Shown: piece after piece, positions 31,837-40,567 of the stretch
Numbering within the stretch: the first letter of the stretch is position 1
How the letters are laid out: the number at the start of each line of letters is the position of its first letter
Origin: CAYUQT01 sp964596165
GTDB lineage: Bacteria > Planctomycetota > Phycisphaerae > UBA1845 > JAFGLZ01
Assembly (NCBI GenBank): GCA_964596165.1
Contig: CAZQTW010000050.1
Span: 1-48,208 of the forward strand
DNA: 48,208 bases
Reading direction: 5' to 3'
The notes under the pieces: generated by a model
The model's input: only the letters and a program-made list of their open reading frames with translations
What the model was told of the DNA's origin: nothing
The model's database searches: none
Program-made: the position numbers and the translations under genes

Positions 31837-34524
31837 ATGCTGGAGATCATGCTTGTGACGTATGCCGTCGAATGCCTGGGTGTGAGCGGCTTGGGAGCCG
31901 AACCGGAAGCGGATCAGAGGGGCGGCACGCTGGCGGCCGCCGGGGCGTTCCTGGAAAAGCCGCTGACCGTGGATGAGATAGCCGAGAAGATGAAGGCGCG
32001 ACCGGCGCCATCGGGTTGGCGGCCCTATCCGGTGACGCTCGCCCCTGCCCGATGGATCTGGTTGCCCAGCCGGCGGACGCTTCAAAACACGTTCCTGCTG
32101 TTCAGAAAGGAAATCGAGCTTGATTCGAAACCGGTTCGTGCGACCGGTTGGCTCACGGCCGATAGCCGATACCGGCTCAGTGTGAACGGCCGGCGAGTTC
32201 AATGGGGACCGGCGCCCTGCGATCCGCGGCAGTTCGACGTTGACCCGTTTGACATAACGCCTCTGTTGAAGCCGGGTAAGAATGTCGTCGGGGTCGAGGT
32301 TCTATTCTACGGTGTCGGGGATGGGACATGGCCGGCAGGCAAGCCGGGGTTCATCTTCCACGGGACTATCGAGACTCAGGATGGACGCAAGGAGAAGATA
32401 GTCTCGGACGATTCCTGGTTGGTGTGCATTGACCGTGCGCACAGACCCGGCCAGATCAAGCGGTGGTTCCTGCGGGCCCTGCAGGAGGAATTCGACGCCC
32501 GACTCCATCCGCATGGCTGGGATACCACGGCATTCAGGCCGGATGACGCCTGGGTTCGAGCCATGCAGATTCCGGGGCGTCCCGACAAGCCGGCCTCGTC
32601 GGCGGGCTACAGCGGCAATGATCTGATCGACAACGTCAACCCCGTCGTGAGTTCGCTACGTGCCCGGGAGATACCTCCGTTGTTGGAATCCGAGGTACCC
32701 GCGATTCGACTGGCCGATAGCGGTCGAGTAGAGTGGCGCCGCGATCCGGCCGATTGGTTCGAGTTTCGCATGGCGGACACGTTCCAGATCGCCCGGGAGC
32801 CGGTGGCGGTGGCCAGGCCGGACGCGGCCTGGGAATTGCCGGCGACAAAGGGGGACCGCCAAGGATTCTTCGCAACATTCGAGTTCAAGGAACACATCGT
32901 CGGCTGGCCGTACTTTACGATCGACGCTCCGGCGGGGACCATCGTGGAGTTGATGGTGCAAGAGTCGCACGCCTTGAACGGGCCGGCGTGGTTGGACACC
33001 CACTTCTATGCCTGGACACGATTCATCTGTCGGGAGGGGACCAATCATTTCGAAGTGTTTGACTACGAGTCCTTACGGTGGGTTCAGCTCCATGTCCGTC
33101 ATGCATCGCGGCCTGTGGTGATCAAGAACATTGGCGTACGACGCCGGCAGTTCGACTGGCCCAACCAGCCGCGAATACGTTTCGATGATCCCGCTTTGCA
33201 GCGGCTGATGGACGCAACCATCAACACGCTGCACAACAGTGCTCAGGAACACGTCGTCGACGGAATGGGGCGAGAACGCCAGCAGTACAGCGGTGATTGC
33301 GGACCACAACTTCACGCGCTACGGTACGCCTTCGGCGAAAACCGCTTGCCCCAACGATTTCTGAGGACGTTTAGTGAAGGGCTGACGCCGTATGGCTATT
33401 TTCTGGATTGCTGGCCTGCGTTGGACCGTCTGGCCCGTGTCATGCAGAAGCAGATCGACGGGGCATACTGGGGACCGCTGCTCGACCACGGTGTCGGCTT
33501 CAACTTCGACTGCTGGTACCATTATCTGGAGACGGGCGACCTGCCGGCGCTCGCCGAACCCTATCCGCGCCTCGTGCGGTTTGCTCAGTATCTGGAATCC
33601 ATCATCGACAAGGACGGCCTGCTGCCGGTGGAAAACCTGGGTGTGCCGACGGTCTGGATAGACCACGACGCATACAAACAGAACCGCCACAAACAGTGTG
33701 CGTTCAATCTATACGCCGCTGCAATGTTTGAGCACGCACTTGCGCGGCTGGCACGTACGTTCCGCCAGGCCGAGCAAGCCGACCATTACGTGAAGATAGG
33801 CCAAGGCCTGACACGGGCCGCGGTCCGACGCTTCTGGAGCGAAGAGCGCGGGATGTTCGTGGCAAATCTTCCCTGGCTGGCGGAGGAGAAGACGCTACGC
33901 TTATGCGACAGGTCCTTGGCGACATCGATCCTCTTCGACCAGGCCCCCGGGGGCAAAACGGCAGCGGCACTCGCGGCCCTGGTTGAGTGCCCGGCCGAGA
34001 TGGGCCTGTCCTATCCGGCGAATGCATACTGGCGGTATTGGGCGCTGGCAAAACAAGGCCGGGTTGATGTTGTCATTCGCGAGTTCCGCGAGAAGTGGGC
34101 GAACATGCCCTCCGTCGTGCTCAACAATGCCCTTCAGGAGTGTTGGACGGCAAGGCCGGACTCAACCGACGAGTGGAGTCATTGCCCCGTGTGCCCGCTC
34201 TACATCACGTTCATGGACATCGCGGGCATCCGTCCAACTGAACCGGGGTTCACGCGGTGTCAAGTCCGACCGCAGCTTGCCGGTCTGGGTAGCCTGGAAG
34301 TGACTGCCTTCACCGTTCAAGGGCCCATTCGATTTGAGGCCAAACGGATCGGCGAGGCCCATCGGGTCTCGCTGACGCTGCCGGACGGTTGCGAGGGTGA
34401 ACTCCTTCTCAAGCGAGGACGCGCCGACGATCTGGAGGCGATCGGCCCCGATCATCCGTTTGGACTGAAGCGATACAGGCTAAGGTCCGCATCGACGAGC
34501 GTCTTTGAGGTCGCTGGGCATTGA
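31837..34524 (+). CDS. Alpha-L-rhamnosidase-like enzyme (GH78 family)
   Basis: An 895-residue protein. The ATG at 31837 is preceded by AAGGAGAGGAGGG; upstream frame extension would run through the tRNA gene and is rejected. The N-terminus is weakly hydrophobic (MLVTYAVECLGVSGLGA), perhaps a poor signal peptide. Beta-sandwich domains like rhamnosidase N and D domains come first (TFLLFRKEIELDSKPVRATG, GWLTADSRYRLSVNG, GKNVVGVEVLFYG). The (alpha/alpha)6 barrel starts at about 450, with the GH78 signature region HVVDGMGRERQQYSGDCGPQ carrying the acidic residues, then YAFGENRLPQRFL, and a C-terminal beta-domain (IRPTEPGFTRCQVRPQLAGL). It probably removes rhamnose from plant glycosides or pectic side chains. 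Remnants of two further glycosidases lie immediately downstream. Confidence 0.88.
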   Translation: MLEIMLVTYAVECLGVSGLGAEPEADQRGGTLAAAGAFLEKPLTVDEIAEKMKARPAPSGWRPYPVTLAPARWIWLPSRRTLQNTFLLFRKEIELDSKPVRATGWLTADSRYRLSVNGRRVQWGPAPCDPRQFDVDPFDITPLLKPGKNVVGVEVLFYGVGDGTWPAGKPGFIFHGTIETQDGRKEKIVSDDSWLVCIDRAHRPGQIKRWFLRALQEEFDARLHPHGWDTTAFRPDDAWVRAMQIPGRPDKPASSAGYSGNDLIDNVNPVVSSLRAREIPPLLESEVPAIRLADSGRVEWRRDPADWFEFRMADTFQIAREPVAVARPDAAWELPATKGDRQGFFATFEFKEHIVGWPYFTIDAPAGTIVELMVQESHALNGPAWLDTHFYAWTRFICREGTNHFEVFDYESLRWVQLHVRHASRPVVIKNIGVRRRQFDWPNQPRIRFDDPALQRLMDATINTLHNSAQEHVVDGMGRERQQYSGDCGPQLHALRYAFGENRLPQRFLRTFSEGLTPYGYFLDCWPALDRLARVMQKQIDGAYWGPLLDHGVGFNFDCWYHYLETGDLPALAEPYPRLVRFAQYLESIIDKDGLLPVENLGVPTVWIDHDAYKQNRHKQCAFNLYAAAMFEHALARLARTFRQAEQADHYVKIGQGLTRAAVRRFWSEERGMFVANLPWLAEEKTLRLCDRSLATSILFDQAPGGKTAAALAALVECPAEMGLSYPANAYWRYWALAKQGRVDVVIREFREKWANMPSVVLNNALQECWTARPDSTDEWSHCPVCPLYITFMDIAGIRPTEPGFTRCQVRPQLAGLGSLEVTAFTVQGPIRFEAKRIGEAHRVSLTLPDGCEGELLLKRGRADDLEAIGPDHPFGLKRYRLRSASTSVFEVAGH

Positions 34525-34562
34525 TTGGCACGGTCGCAGGTGAATGGCGGGAAGGACCGACC

Positions 34563-35252
34563 ATGAAGGGCTCGTACGGCTCAATTGCCCCGTGAGCCAT
34601 GTGCCTTCTTACCGCACCCTCGCTGGCAGGGCCCGCCGCGAAGCTGACCGTCCACCTGGACAAGCCGGGTCCCGAGGTCGGTGCGATGCTGTGCGGGGTC
34701 TTCTTTGAAGAGATCAACCTTGCAGGTGATGGGGGGCTCTACGGCGAACTCGTGCCAAATCAATCGTTTGAGGACTCGGACAAGCCCGAACACCGGTTAC
34801 TGGTGACAGCCGGCAGCGCCAAGGGAATCATCGGAAACGAGGTGCCGGGTCATATCCAAACCGGTCGATGGTACGACGTTCGCGTGGAAACCAAGGGACC
34901 TAACATCCGCTGCTACCTCGACGGGAAACGGCTTTGCCAAGCTCGCCACGAGCCGGTGAATCCACTCCATGCCGTTGCGGGACGGGCAGCATCGACCGGC
35001 GAGATCGTAACCAAGGTCGACAATGTGACGAAGACGCCCTATGAGACGCGAATCGCGCTATCTGGAGTCAAGCAGGTCGAACCGTCCGGGACGGCGATTG
35101 TCTTGACGTCAGCGAGTGTGGATGATGAGAACACATGTGATCAGCCGATGCGTGTTGCACCCGTTCGACGGACGGTAACCAGGCTGTCGCCCTGTTTTGA
35201 TCACACGTTTCAGCCCCATTCCCTGACGATCCTGTCGCTGACGGCGAAATGA
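34563..35252 (+). pseudogene. Remnant of a GH51 alpha-L-arabinofuranosidase (internal deletion and in-frame stop)
   Basis: From an ATG at 34563 with GAAGGA 7 bases upstream, ten codons lead to TGA at 34593-34595. The same frame continues from 34596 to 35252, with a second ATG at 34599. If the TGA were TGG the start would read MKGSYGSIAPWAMCLLTAPS, a plausible signal peptide. The N-terminal GH51 segment follows: GAMLCGVFFEEINLAGDGG then LYGELVPNQSFED. It then jumps to the C-terminal region of the same family: TGRWYDVRVETKG, IRCYLDGKRLC, HAVAGRAASTGEIVTKVDNV and PSGTAIVLTSASVDDEN, ending in SLTILSLTAK. About 400-500 residues holding the catalytic barrel are missing. The reading could also be a collapsed assembly. 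Confidence 0.7.
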
Positions 35253-35388
35253 CGGCAGGGCGGTGCGGGCCATTCGAGGGAGGGATCCCCAGGCCATCGC
35301 AATGCGTCCGATGGGGCGGCTGTCGCGGCGACATTGATTTCGACTGCCGTCGGCCTTGTGGCTGATCCCCGGACGGACGAACGGGGCG

Positions 35389-35596
35389 TCGGAGTGGTAC
35401 AAGAAGGTGCCTTGGCCGGTCCGTTTCCATTGTGTCTCCGACACGGGCCTGCAATGCGACCCAATCCCGGCAGGCGGAGACAGGTGATCCGGCAACAATC
35501 AAGCGGGAGCTTGAATGGACCGCGGAGATTGGGTTCAACACCTGTCGCGTCTTCGTCCGGTTCCTCGTATGGAAGCGCAATCCCGAGGGACTTGAG
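35389..35596 (+). pseudogene. Frameshifted fragment of a TIM-barrel glycoside hydrolase
   Basis: Two frames carry successive pieces of a GH5/GH2-like glycosidase N-terminus. One frame gives SEWYKKVPWPV at 35389-35424 (compare the family's WYKKQPWLVG). From about 35470 a different frame gives QAETGDPATIKRELEWTAEI and then GFNTCRVFVRFLVWKRNPEG. The expected segment between (CNFIPSTA-like) is scrambled, and that frame runs into a stop at 35485. Similarity ends at about 35596, just before the stop codon of the ABC permease gene on the other strand (35610). The rest of the enzyme is absent. I regard it as a decayed remnant truncated at the transporter operon; the family call is from memory of motifs. 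Confidence 0.5.
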
Positions 35597-35609
35597 GCTT
35601 CGCTGTTGT

Positions 35610-38357
35610 TTACTGGGAAGACAGGGCATCGATGACGTTGCTCCGGCTGGCACGGTGGGCCGGCCAGAGACCGGCCACCAGGCAGACCCCCAGCGTCAAG
35701 GCCATGGTGCCCCCGACCCAGGCCCAGGGTATCGCCAACTCGGGTCGAAAGGCCCACATACGCTCGGTAAACACATTCGATGCGTGGGCCAATTGGAGTC
35801 CCAGGGGCAGGCCAATGACTCCGCTCAACAATCCGAGAACGAGCGCCTCCCCGATGATCATCCGTTGAATCTGGAGCTCGGTGGTTCCGACGGCGCGCAA
35901 CAAGGCGAGTTCGCGCGTGCGGCTGGTAATGTTGCTCATCATGAGGTTGAGGACGCCAATGCCCGCAATGACCAGGAAGAAGGCGGGGATGAGGGTGAGG
36001 ATGTGGGTCATGGTCCGGATCTCATTGTCGATCCGTTTCTTGAGCTCGCGAACGGACCCGCTCCAGGCGAAGGTGTTGCCGATGGTCTTCTTGACCTCCT
36101 CCAGGACGATCATCTCACGATACCGTTGCCATTGATCCTCCCGGCTCAGGCTTCCGATGGGCAGGCCGAATTCGAGTTCGCCTTCGGAGGCCTTGGGAAT
36201 CCGGTAGGCTTGCGGGAAGTCTGCGGGCACGGGCTGAGCCGGAAGGTCGAAGTTCATCAGGAACATCTTGACGCCGTCGATGTTGAAGTATCGCTTGGCA
36301 TCCTCGATGGTACCGACAACCGATCCGATACAGGCCACCTGAAGCTCCGCATCGGCCTCGAAGAAACTCGCGGCCATCTCGATGGCCGTGCTGGTCACGA
36401 CACCGGCAACAATAAAGTGTCGAGCCTGACCGTCCACGCGAACCAGTACGCGATCGTCGAGCTTCTTGCCGTAGGCGGAGGCAAATTCCTCGGCGATCAG
36501 GATGTATCCGCCGCGACGCATCTTCACCAAGGCGTCTTCGAGATTCCCTTGAATGAACTGAAGCTTGACAACGTCCGGCCAACTATTGGGATCGGCCGTG
36601 ATAAAACGCGTCAGGGTCGTAAAATACTTGCGCCAATCCGTATGAGGCTGGCCAATCAGGCAACGGAACTCCCCGAAGGCAGAGAGTTGCTTGACGCCGG
36701 GTACCTTGCGTGCGGCCTCGATGGTCCGGGGAGGAAGGGCGTCCCAGCTCCAGATGTAGGCTTCGGGAAACTCCTGCGGGAATCGCCACCCGTAGATAAC
36801 GCTCTCGGCGTGGACAAGCAGAGCGACAATCAGCGCGAGGCCCACCATCAGTCCGCAGCAGATCCCCGTGCTCCGCCAAGGAACTTGGGCGACCTGGTGA
36901 CGCATCAGACGCGGGCTGATCCGCATGAGCAGAGCCATGCCGGCGAGCAACCACTGCCCCACAATAAGGATGATCAGAGGAGACATCAGGGCATAGCCGA
37001 CGAAGGCGAACAGCGTGCTGAATGAGGTGATCCAGGGAAAGTACGGGTTGTCCAAAGGAAGTCGTTCCATCACGAAGAACTGTTGCACGACGAACAGCAC
37101 GCCGAGTCCGGCAAAGAGGACCTCGACCCAGCGACCATGCCCTTTGGCCCGGGGTCGCGACGCCTCAAGGGGAGAAACCATGAGCGCTTTGGGAGCAGGC
37201 CAGACAAGCGCTCCCATCAGTGTCGACACGGCGCCGGCCGCGATACCCATCCAGATGCCGGGGCGGCTGATGGCCAGCGACTCCAGGGAAAAAAACTCGG
37301 GGAGGCGCCACACGGTTAAGGCGGTCAGTCCCATGCCGAGAGGAATACCTGCCGCGATGCCGATGATCCCCATGGGGACGACTTCAATCAGGATCAGTAC
37401 GACCAATTGGATCCGCGTCAGACCGACGCATCGCATCAAGCCGATCTGGGCAATCCGTTCCATCACCCCTACCGTGAGAGTGGTGAGTATGACGAAGAAG
37501 CTGGTGAGCAGTGCGCAGCCGCTGATGCGCAAGAGAATCTGCTGGAAATGCTCCTGCGCGGCGTGCATCTGCTGGAGGCGCGCCTCGGCCGAGGCGACCT
37601 CGACGCTCGAGAAGATCGGCCGCACCTTTGCCAGGATGGCCGACTGCCCCCTGGGAATGGACGCCAGCGAACCGTCGCGCAAAATGACATCGATGTTCGT
37701 CAGGGTACCCCTCGAACCGGAAAGCTCCTGCAGTTCAGGAAGCGGAACGTGAACGGCCCCATATTGGAACTTGCCGATTCGTCGTTTGTGGATGACCCCG
37801 ACCACGTCAAACGCCCAAGCCGCACCCCCGGTCTGTGGGTAGATCAGGAATCGATCGCCCACTCTCACGTCCATCAGCTCCGCCAGGCCGCTCTCAATGA
37901 CCAATTGCCTGCTGTCACCCGGACGAAGGTATCGTCCCGATTCGATCTTCGGGCTGCGTATCTTGAGCTCATTGGCGGGATCCACCCCGAAAACCTCGAT
38001 GCGTTGAGGCTCGGCCTCCTTGCTCGTCGGGGAGTTGGGATCCGCCTGTTGCTTGATGCCTTTCATCATCGGTCGTCGGAGGACGGCGGCGGCATCCTGT
38101 ACCTCGGGCAGGCCACGGACGGCTGAGAGCAGTTCCTCGGGGATCCAGCCCCACTTGCCCAACGGCGAACGGACGTAAATATGACTCTTACCCACCCAGC
38201 CGTAGACGAGATCCGTGATCCATTGCCTGGCCGACTCATAACAGCTTGAAATCCACACCACGACGGCGACGCCGAGGGCGATCGCAAGAATCGCTCCGGC
38301 GGTGCGCCCCGGGCGCTGTCGCCACGTGCGGAATGTGAGTTGCTGCCAGTGCCTCAT
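35610..38357 (-). CDS. FtsX/MacB-like ABC transporter permease, duplicated architecture
   Basis: A 915-residue inner-membrane permease with two FtsX-type halves. A first helix near 20-40 (AGAILAIALGVAVVVWISSC) precedes a periplasmic domain of about 230 residues (DVRVGDRFLIYPQTGGAAWA). A cluster of helices runs from about 275 to 520 (CALLTSFFVILTTLTVGVME, VVLILIEVVPMGIIGIAAGI, GLMVGLALIVALLVHAES). A second periplasmic domain leads to the last three helices (about 795-905), with LALLRAVGTTELQIQRMIIG, the signature coupling-helix motif. Start and ATPase stop overlap as ATGA, so the two are translationally coupled. Such pairs act in lipoprotein release, lipid or peptide export; the substrate is unknown. 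Confidence 0.9.
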   Translation of the reverse strand: MRHWQQLTFRTWRQRPGRTAGAILAIALGVAVVVWISSCYESARQWITDLVYGWVGKSHIYVRSPLGKWGWIPEELLSAVRGLPEVQDAAAVLRRPMMKGIKQQADPNSPTSKEAEPQRIEVFGVDPANELKIRSPKIESGRYLRPGDSRQLVIESGLAELMDVRVGDRFLIYPQTGGAAWAFDVVGVIHKRRIGKFQYGAVHVPLPELQELSGSRGTLTNIDVILRDGSLASIPRGQSAILAKVRPIFSSVEVASAEARLQQMHAAQEHFQQILLRISGCALLTSFFVILTTLTVGVMERIAQIGLMRCVGLTRIQLVVLILIEVVPMGIIGIAAGIPLGMGLTALTVWRLPEFFSLESLAISRPGIWMGIAAGAVSTLMGALVWPAPKALMVSPLEASRPRAKGHGRWVEVLFAGLGVLFVVQQFFVMERLPLDNPYFPWITSFSTLFAFVGYALMSPLIILIVGQWLLAGMALLMRISPRLMRHQVAQVPWRSTGICCGLMVGLALIVALLVHAESVIYGWRFPQEFPEAYIWSWDALPPRTIEAARKVPGVKQLSAFGEFRCLIGQPHTDWRKYFTTLTRFITADPNSWPDVVKLQFIQGNLEDALVKMRRGGYILIAEEFASAYGKKLDDRVLVRVDGQARHFIVAGVVTSTAIEMAASFFEADAELQVACIGSVVGTIEDAKRYFNIDGVKMFLMNFDLPAQPVPADFPQAYRIPKASEGELEFGLPIGSLSREDQWQRYREMIVLEEVKKTIGNTFAWSGSVRELKKRIDNEIRTMTHILTLIPAFFLVIAGIGVLNLMMSNITSRTRELALLRAVGTTELQIQRMIIGEALVLGLLSGVIGLPLGLQLAHASNVFTERMWAFRPELAIPWAWVGGTMALTLGVCLVAGLWPAHRASRSNVIDALSSQ

Positions 38358-39103
38358 GCCGACTCAGTGCTCAGACGAAGGTAGTCACGGGCCACCCTTT
38401 CGGTGTCGCCCTGTCCCCCGGCGTCAATGGTCCCCACGAATTGTCCGTCCCGCAGGACGTGAACGCGATCCGCACACGCGGCCCCGGCCGCTTCGTGCGT
38501 TACCATGAGTACCGTGGTTCCTTGCTCTCGCGACAACTGGCCGAGGAGCTGCCAGATCTTCAGCGCCTTGGCTGAATCAAGATTGCCCGTCGGCTCATCA
38601 GCCAGGATGACCGCCGGGTCGTTCATCAACGCTCGAGCGATCGCCACGCGTTGTTGCTCTCCGCCGGACATGGCGTCGGGGCGGTGGTCCGCACGGTGCT
38701 CGAGATCGAGCAGATGGAGCATCCGCTCGGTCTTCTCCCGAATCACGCTCCCCGACACGCGATCGACCAGCAAAGGCAGGGCAATGTTTTCGCGAGCCGT
38801 GAGCGTGGGGAGCAGATTGTAAGCCTGGAATACCACGCCGAGTCTTCTGCGACGAAACACCGTCCGCTGGTGATCGCTCATTTGCGCGATGTCGCGCCCC
38901 TCGATGACGATGCTGCCCGAATCGGGAAGGTCGAGCCCTCCTGTGAGATGGAGAAGTGTGCTCTTTCCGCTGCCACTCGCGCCCATAATGGCGACGAACC
39001 GCCCCGACTCGATCCCCAGGCTGACGCCGCGGAGCGCGTGGACGGGCTCACCGCCGGTCTTGAAGTCTTTGCGGAGATCGCTGATTTCAACAATGGTGCC
39101 CAT
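38354..39103 (-). CDS. LolD/MacB-type ABC transporter ATP-binding protein
   Basis: A 249-residue ATPase from ATG at 39103 (MGTIVEISDLRKDFKTG); ATGs at 39115 and 39118 have no better ribosome-binding site. Walker A is GASGSGKST, the Q-loop is VFQAYNLLPTLTARENIALP, the signature is MSGGEQQRVAIARAL, Walker B is VILADEPTGNLDS and the H-loop is LMVTHEAAGA. The DEPTGNLDS form and length are typical of the MacB/LolD/FtsE group. It drives the FtsX-like permease encoded next and overlapping by four bases. An AT-rich inverted repeat at 39259-39290 lies upstream and may control this operon. Confidence 0.95.
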   Translation of the reverse strand: MGTIVEISDLRKDFKTGGEPVHALRGVSLGIESGRFVAIMGASGSGKSTLLHLTGGLDLPDSGSIVIEGRDIAQMSDHQRTVFRRRRLGVVFQAYNLLPTLTARENIALPLLVDRVSGSVIREKTERMLHLLDLEHRADHRPDAMSGGEQQRVAIARALMNDPAVILADEPTGNLDSAKALKIWQLLGQLSREQGTTVLMVTHEAAGAACADRVHVLRDGQFVGTIDAGGQGDTERVARDYLRLSTESA

Positions 39104-39258
39104 GTCGGATCCCATCATGAAAAGGTGAGAACTGCCCCTTTCGACAGCGGCTTTGCCGAGCGGCCCACCAAGCGCTTACACCACATGCCGGTGGTCGGAC
39201 GGAGCCCCCGTCAGCCAAGACGGCGGAACCGGCATGAGCCTATCCGCTCGGGCACGCT

Positions 39259-39290
39259 TGTTCAACATGACAATTCACGTCATTTGAACA
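39259..39290. promoter_or_regulatory. Long inverted repeat upstream of the ABC transporter operon
   Basis: Arms 39259-39271 (TGTTCAACATGAC) and 39279-39290 (GTCATTTGAACA) pair over 12 bp with one bulged base and a 7-base loop. The element is AT-rich against GC-rich surroundings and lacks a T-run. On the minus strand TTGAAC at the edge of the repeat, a 17-base spacer and TAGGCT form a weak promoter for the ATPase, so the repeat could be an operator over the -35 box. Confidence 0.45.
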
Positions 39291-39647
39291 GTTATCGGAG
39301 CAGACCAAGATCTGGATGGTGAGACGCGTCGTTTTGCCGCAACAACGGGACGCTCAAAGTCAACAACCCCTTTCTGCCTTCCTTGCCGCAACTTACGGTC
39401 ATGCAGGAGCGTCCTCATCGTGTCGCGTCGTGTAGTTACATCAAGTCGTCATAATCGGCACGGTCCTCAAGGGCAAATCGTGAATCATAACCTCTTTCAG
39501 GAAGCGATATTACGACCTCCCGATGTGATGATTCGAGAGGGGGATGCCATGTTGCTGATCCCCTGTGTGCAACGCGACCTCCAAACCGCCTCACCTGTCG
39601 CATGGGCGGAAGCGGTGGCAAGGAGGCGTACCTAGGGGAGAGAACTC
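39291..39647. other. Divergent intergenic region before the Ser/Gly-rich gene
   Basis: About 360 bases hold no supportable gene. A short frame at 39420-39635 lacks a ribosome-binding site and protein-like pattern. No clear -10/-35 pair for the plus strand stands out. Confidence 0.4.
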
Positions 39648-40205
39648 ATGAGCAGCATTTCGTCAATTGGATCGATCGGAACATGGATGCCAAGCGTGCA
39701 AGCACCGTCGGCATCAACGCCCGGCGGGACGGGGGCCGGGATACTCTCAGGTTCGTCCGGCGCCTACGCGGGTTTGACGAGCGTTCAGGAGTCGTACCAG
39801 TCCACGGGCATGTCGGTGACTACCAGTGTGCAGAACATCGTGACGCAGTTCGGAGCCGCCTTGCCTCAGGACGAAACGCTCCGCGCGCTTGCGGTACTCA
39901 TGCTTCTGGCACAGCTTCTTGACCTCCTCTCCGGCAAGAATCAGGACGGCGGCCAAGCCGGGGGCGGGCTGTCGAATACCGGCTTATCGGCTGGGTTGCT
40001 CGTGCTCACCAACTCCGGCAGCAGCATGTCGTTCGTCATGGAGTCGAGCAGCTATCACATGGCGGCCGGCGCGGCCTATGCCTCCAGCTCCTTCTCAGCG
40101 AACTCGATGAGTGGCCTCGACGCGTCGGGGATTGTCTCCCCGACGGACACCGGGGCGCACATGAATGCCGGTGACGGCGGGCATCAACTCGACGTCGTCG
40201 CATAG
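39648..40205 (+). CDS. Ser/Gly-rich protein of unknown function
   Basis: A 185-residue protein. The ATG at 39648 has GGGGAGAG about 6 bases upstream. There is no signal peptide. Residues 1-45 are rich in Ser, Gly and Ile (MSSISSIGSIGTWMPSVQAP), then VQESYQSTGMSVTTSVQNIV, a hydrophobic helix LRALAVLMLLAQLLDLLSG at about 82-100, and a Gly/Ser/Ala/Met-rich second half (SSSYHMAAGAAYASSSFSAN). The pattern recalls surface-appendage or secretion-substrate proteins that lack a Sec signal, but I recognise no family. It is followed by a strong intrinsic terminator, so it is a single-gene unit. Confidence 0.7.
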   Translation: MSSISSIGSIGTWMPSVQAPSASTPGGTGAGILSGSSGAYAGLTSVQESYQSTGMSVTTSVQNIVTQFGAALPQDETLRALAVLMLLAQLLDLLSGKNQDGGQAGGGLSNTGLSAGLLVLTNSGSSMSFVMESSSYHMAAGAAYASSSFSANSMSGLDASGIVSPTDTGAHMNAGDGGHQLDVVA

Positions 40206-40357
40206 GTGCACGCCGGCCCGATGGTCAAGCTGACGTCGAGCGGCCGAGACCCGAAGGAACGAGAAGAAAAGCTGTCCCCCCCGCTCAATCCCCCGCCGCA
40301 GGCCGAGAGACAGGCCTCTGACGTACGGGGCGGTGGCGTCGTACCATCTTCTTCATC

Positions 40358-40398
40358 CGACCGAGGACCCTATAATGGCCTCCTCGGTCGTTTTGTTT
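40358..40398 (+). terminator. Intrinsic terminator after the Ser/Gly-rich gene
   Basis: CGACCGAGGA (40358-40367) and TCCTCGGTCG (40381-40390) form a perfect 10-bp stem with a 13-base loop, followed at once by TTTTGTTT. It is the best intrinsic terminator in the window. The loop happens to contain TATAAT at 40371-40376, without a matching -35 box. Confidence 0.85.
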
Positions 40399-40567
40399 GC
40401 GGGCCTGTTGTAAGATTGTGTTATGGCGCCGCCGGGTGTGGACCGCCGGGGAACTTGACTCTCCACCGGCGATGAATGATAAGGAAGATCATGGGGTCGG
40501 TCGTGTGAAGGGCGCCGGTCCCGTCCCGAAGGCCCTTGGTGACGCGGCCGTTCCGCGGGAGTTGCCC

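Noticed and set aside
40371..40376. TATAAT as a promoter for the large exported protein gene
   Set aside because: It lies within the loop of a strong terminator and has no -35 box at a suitable distance.
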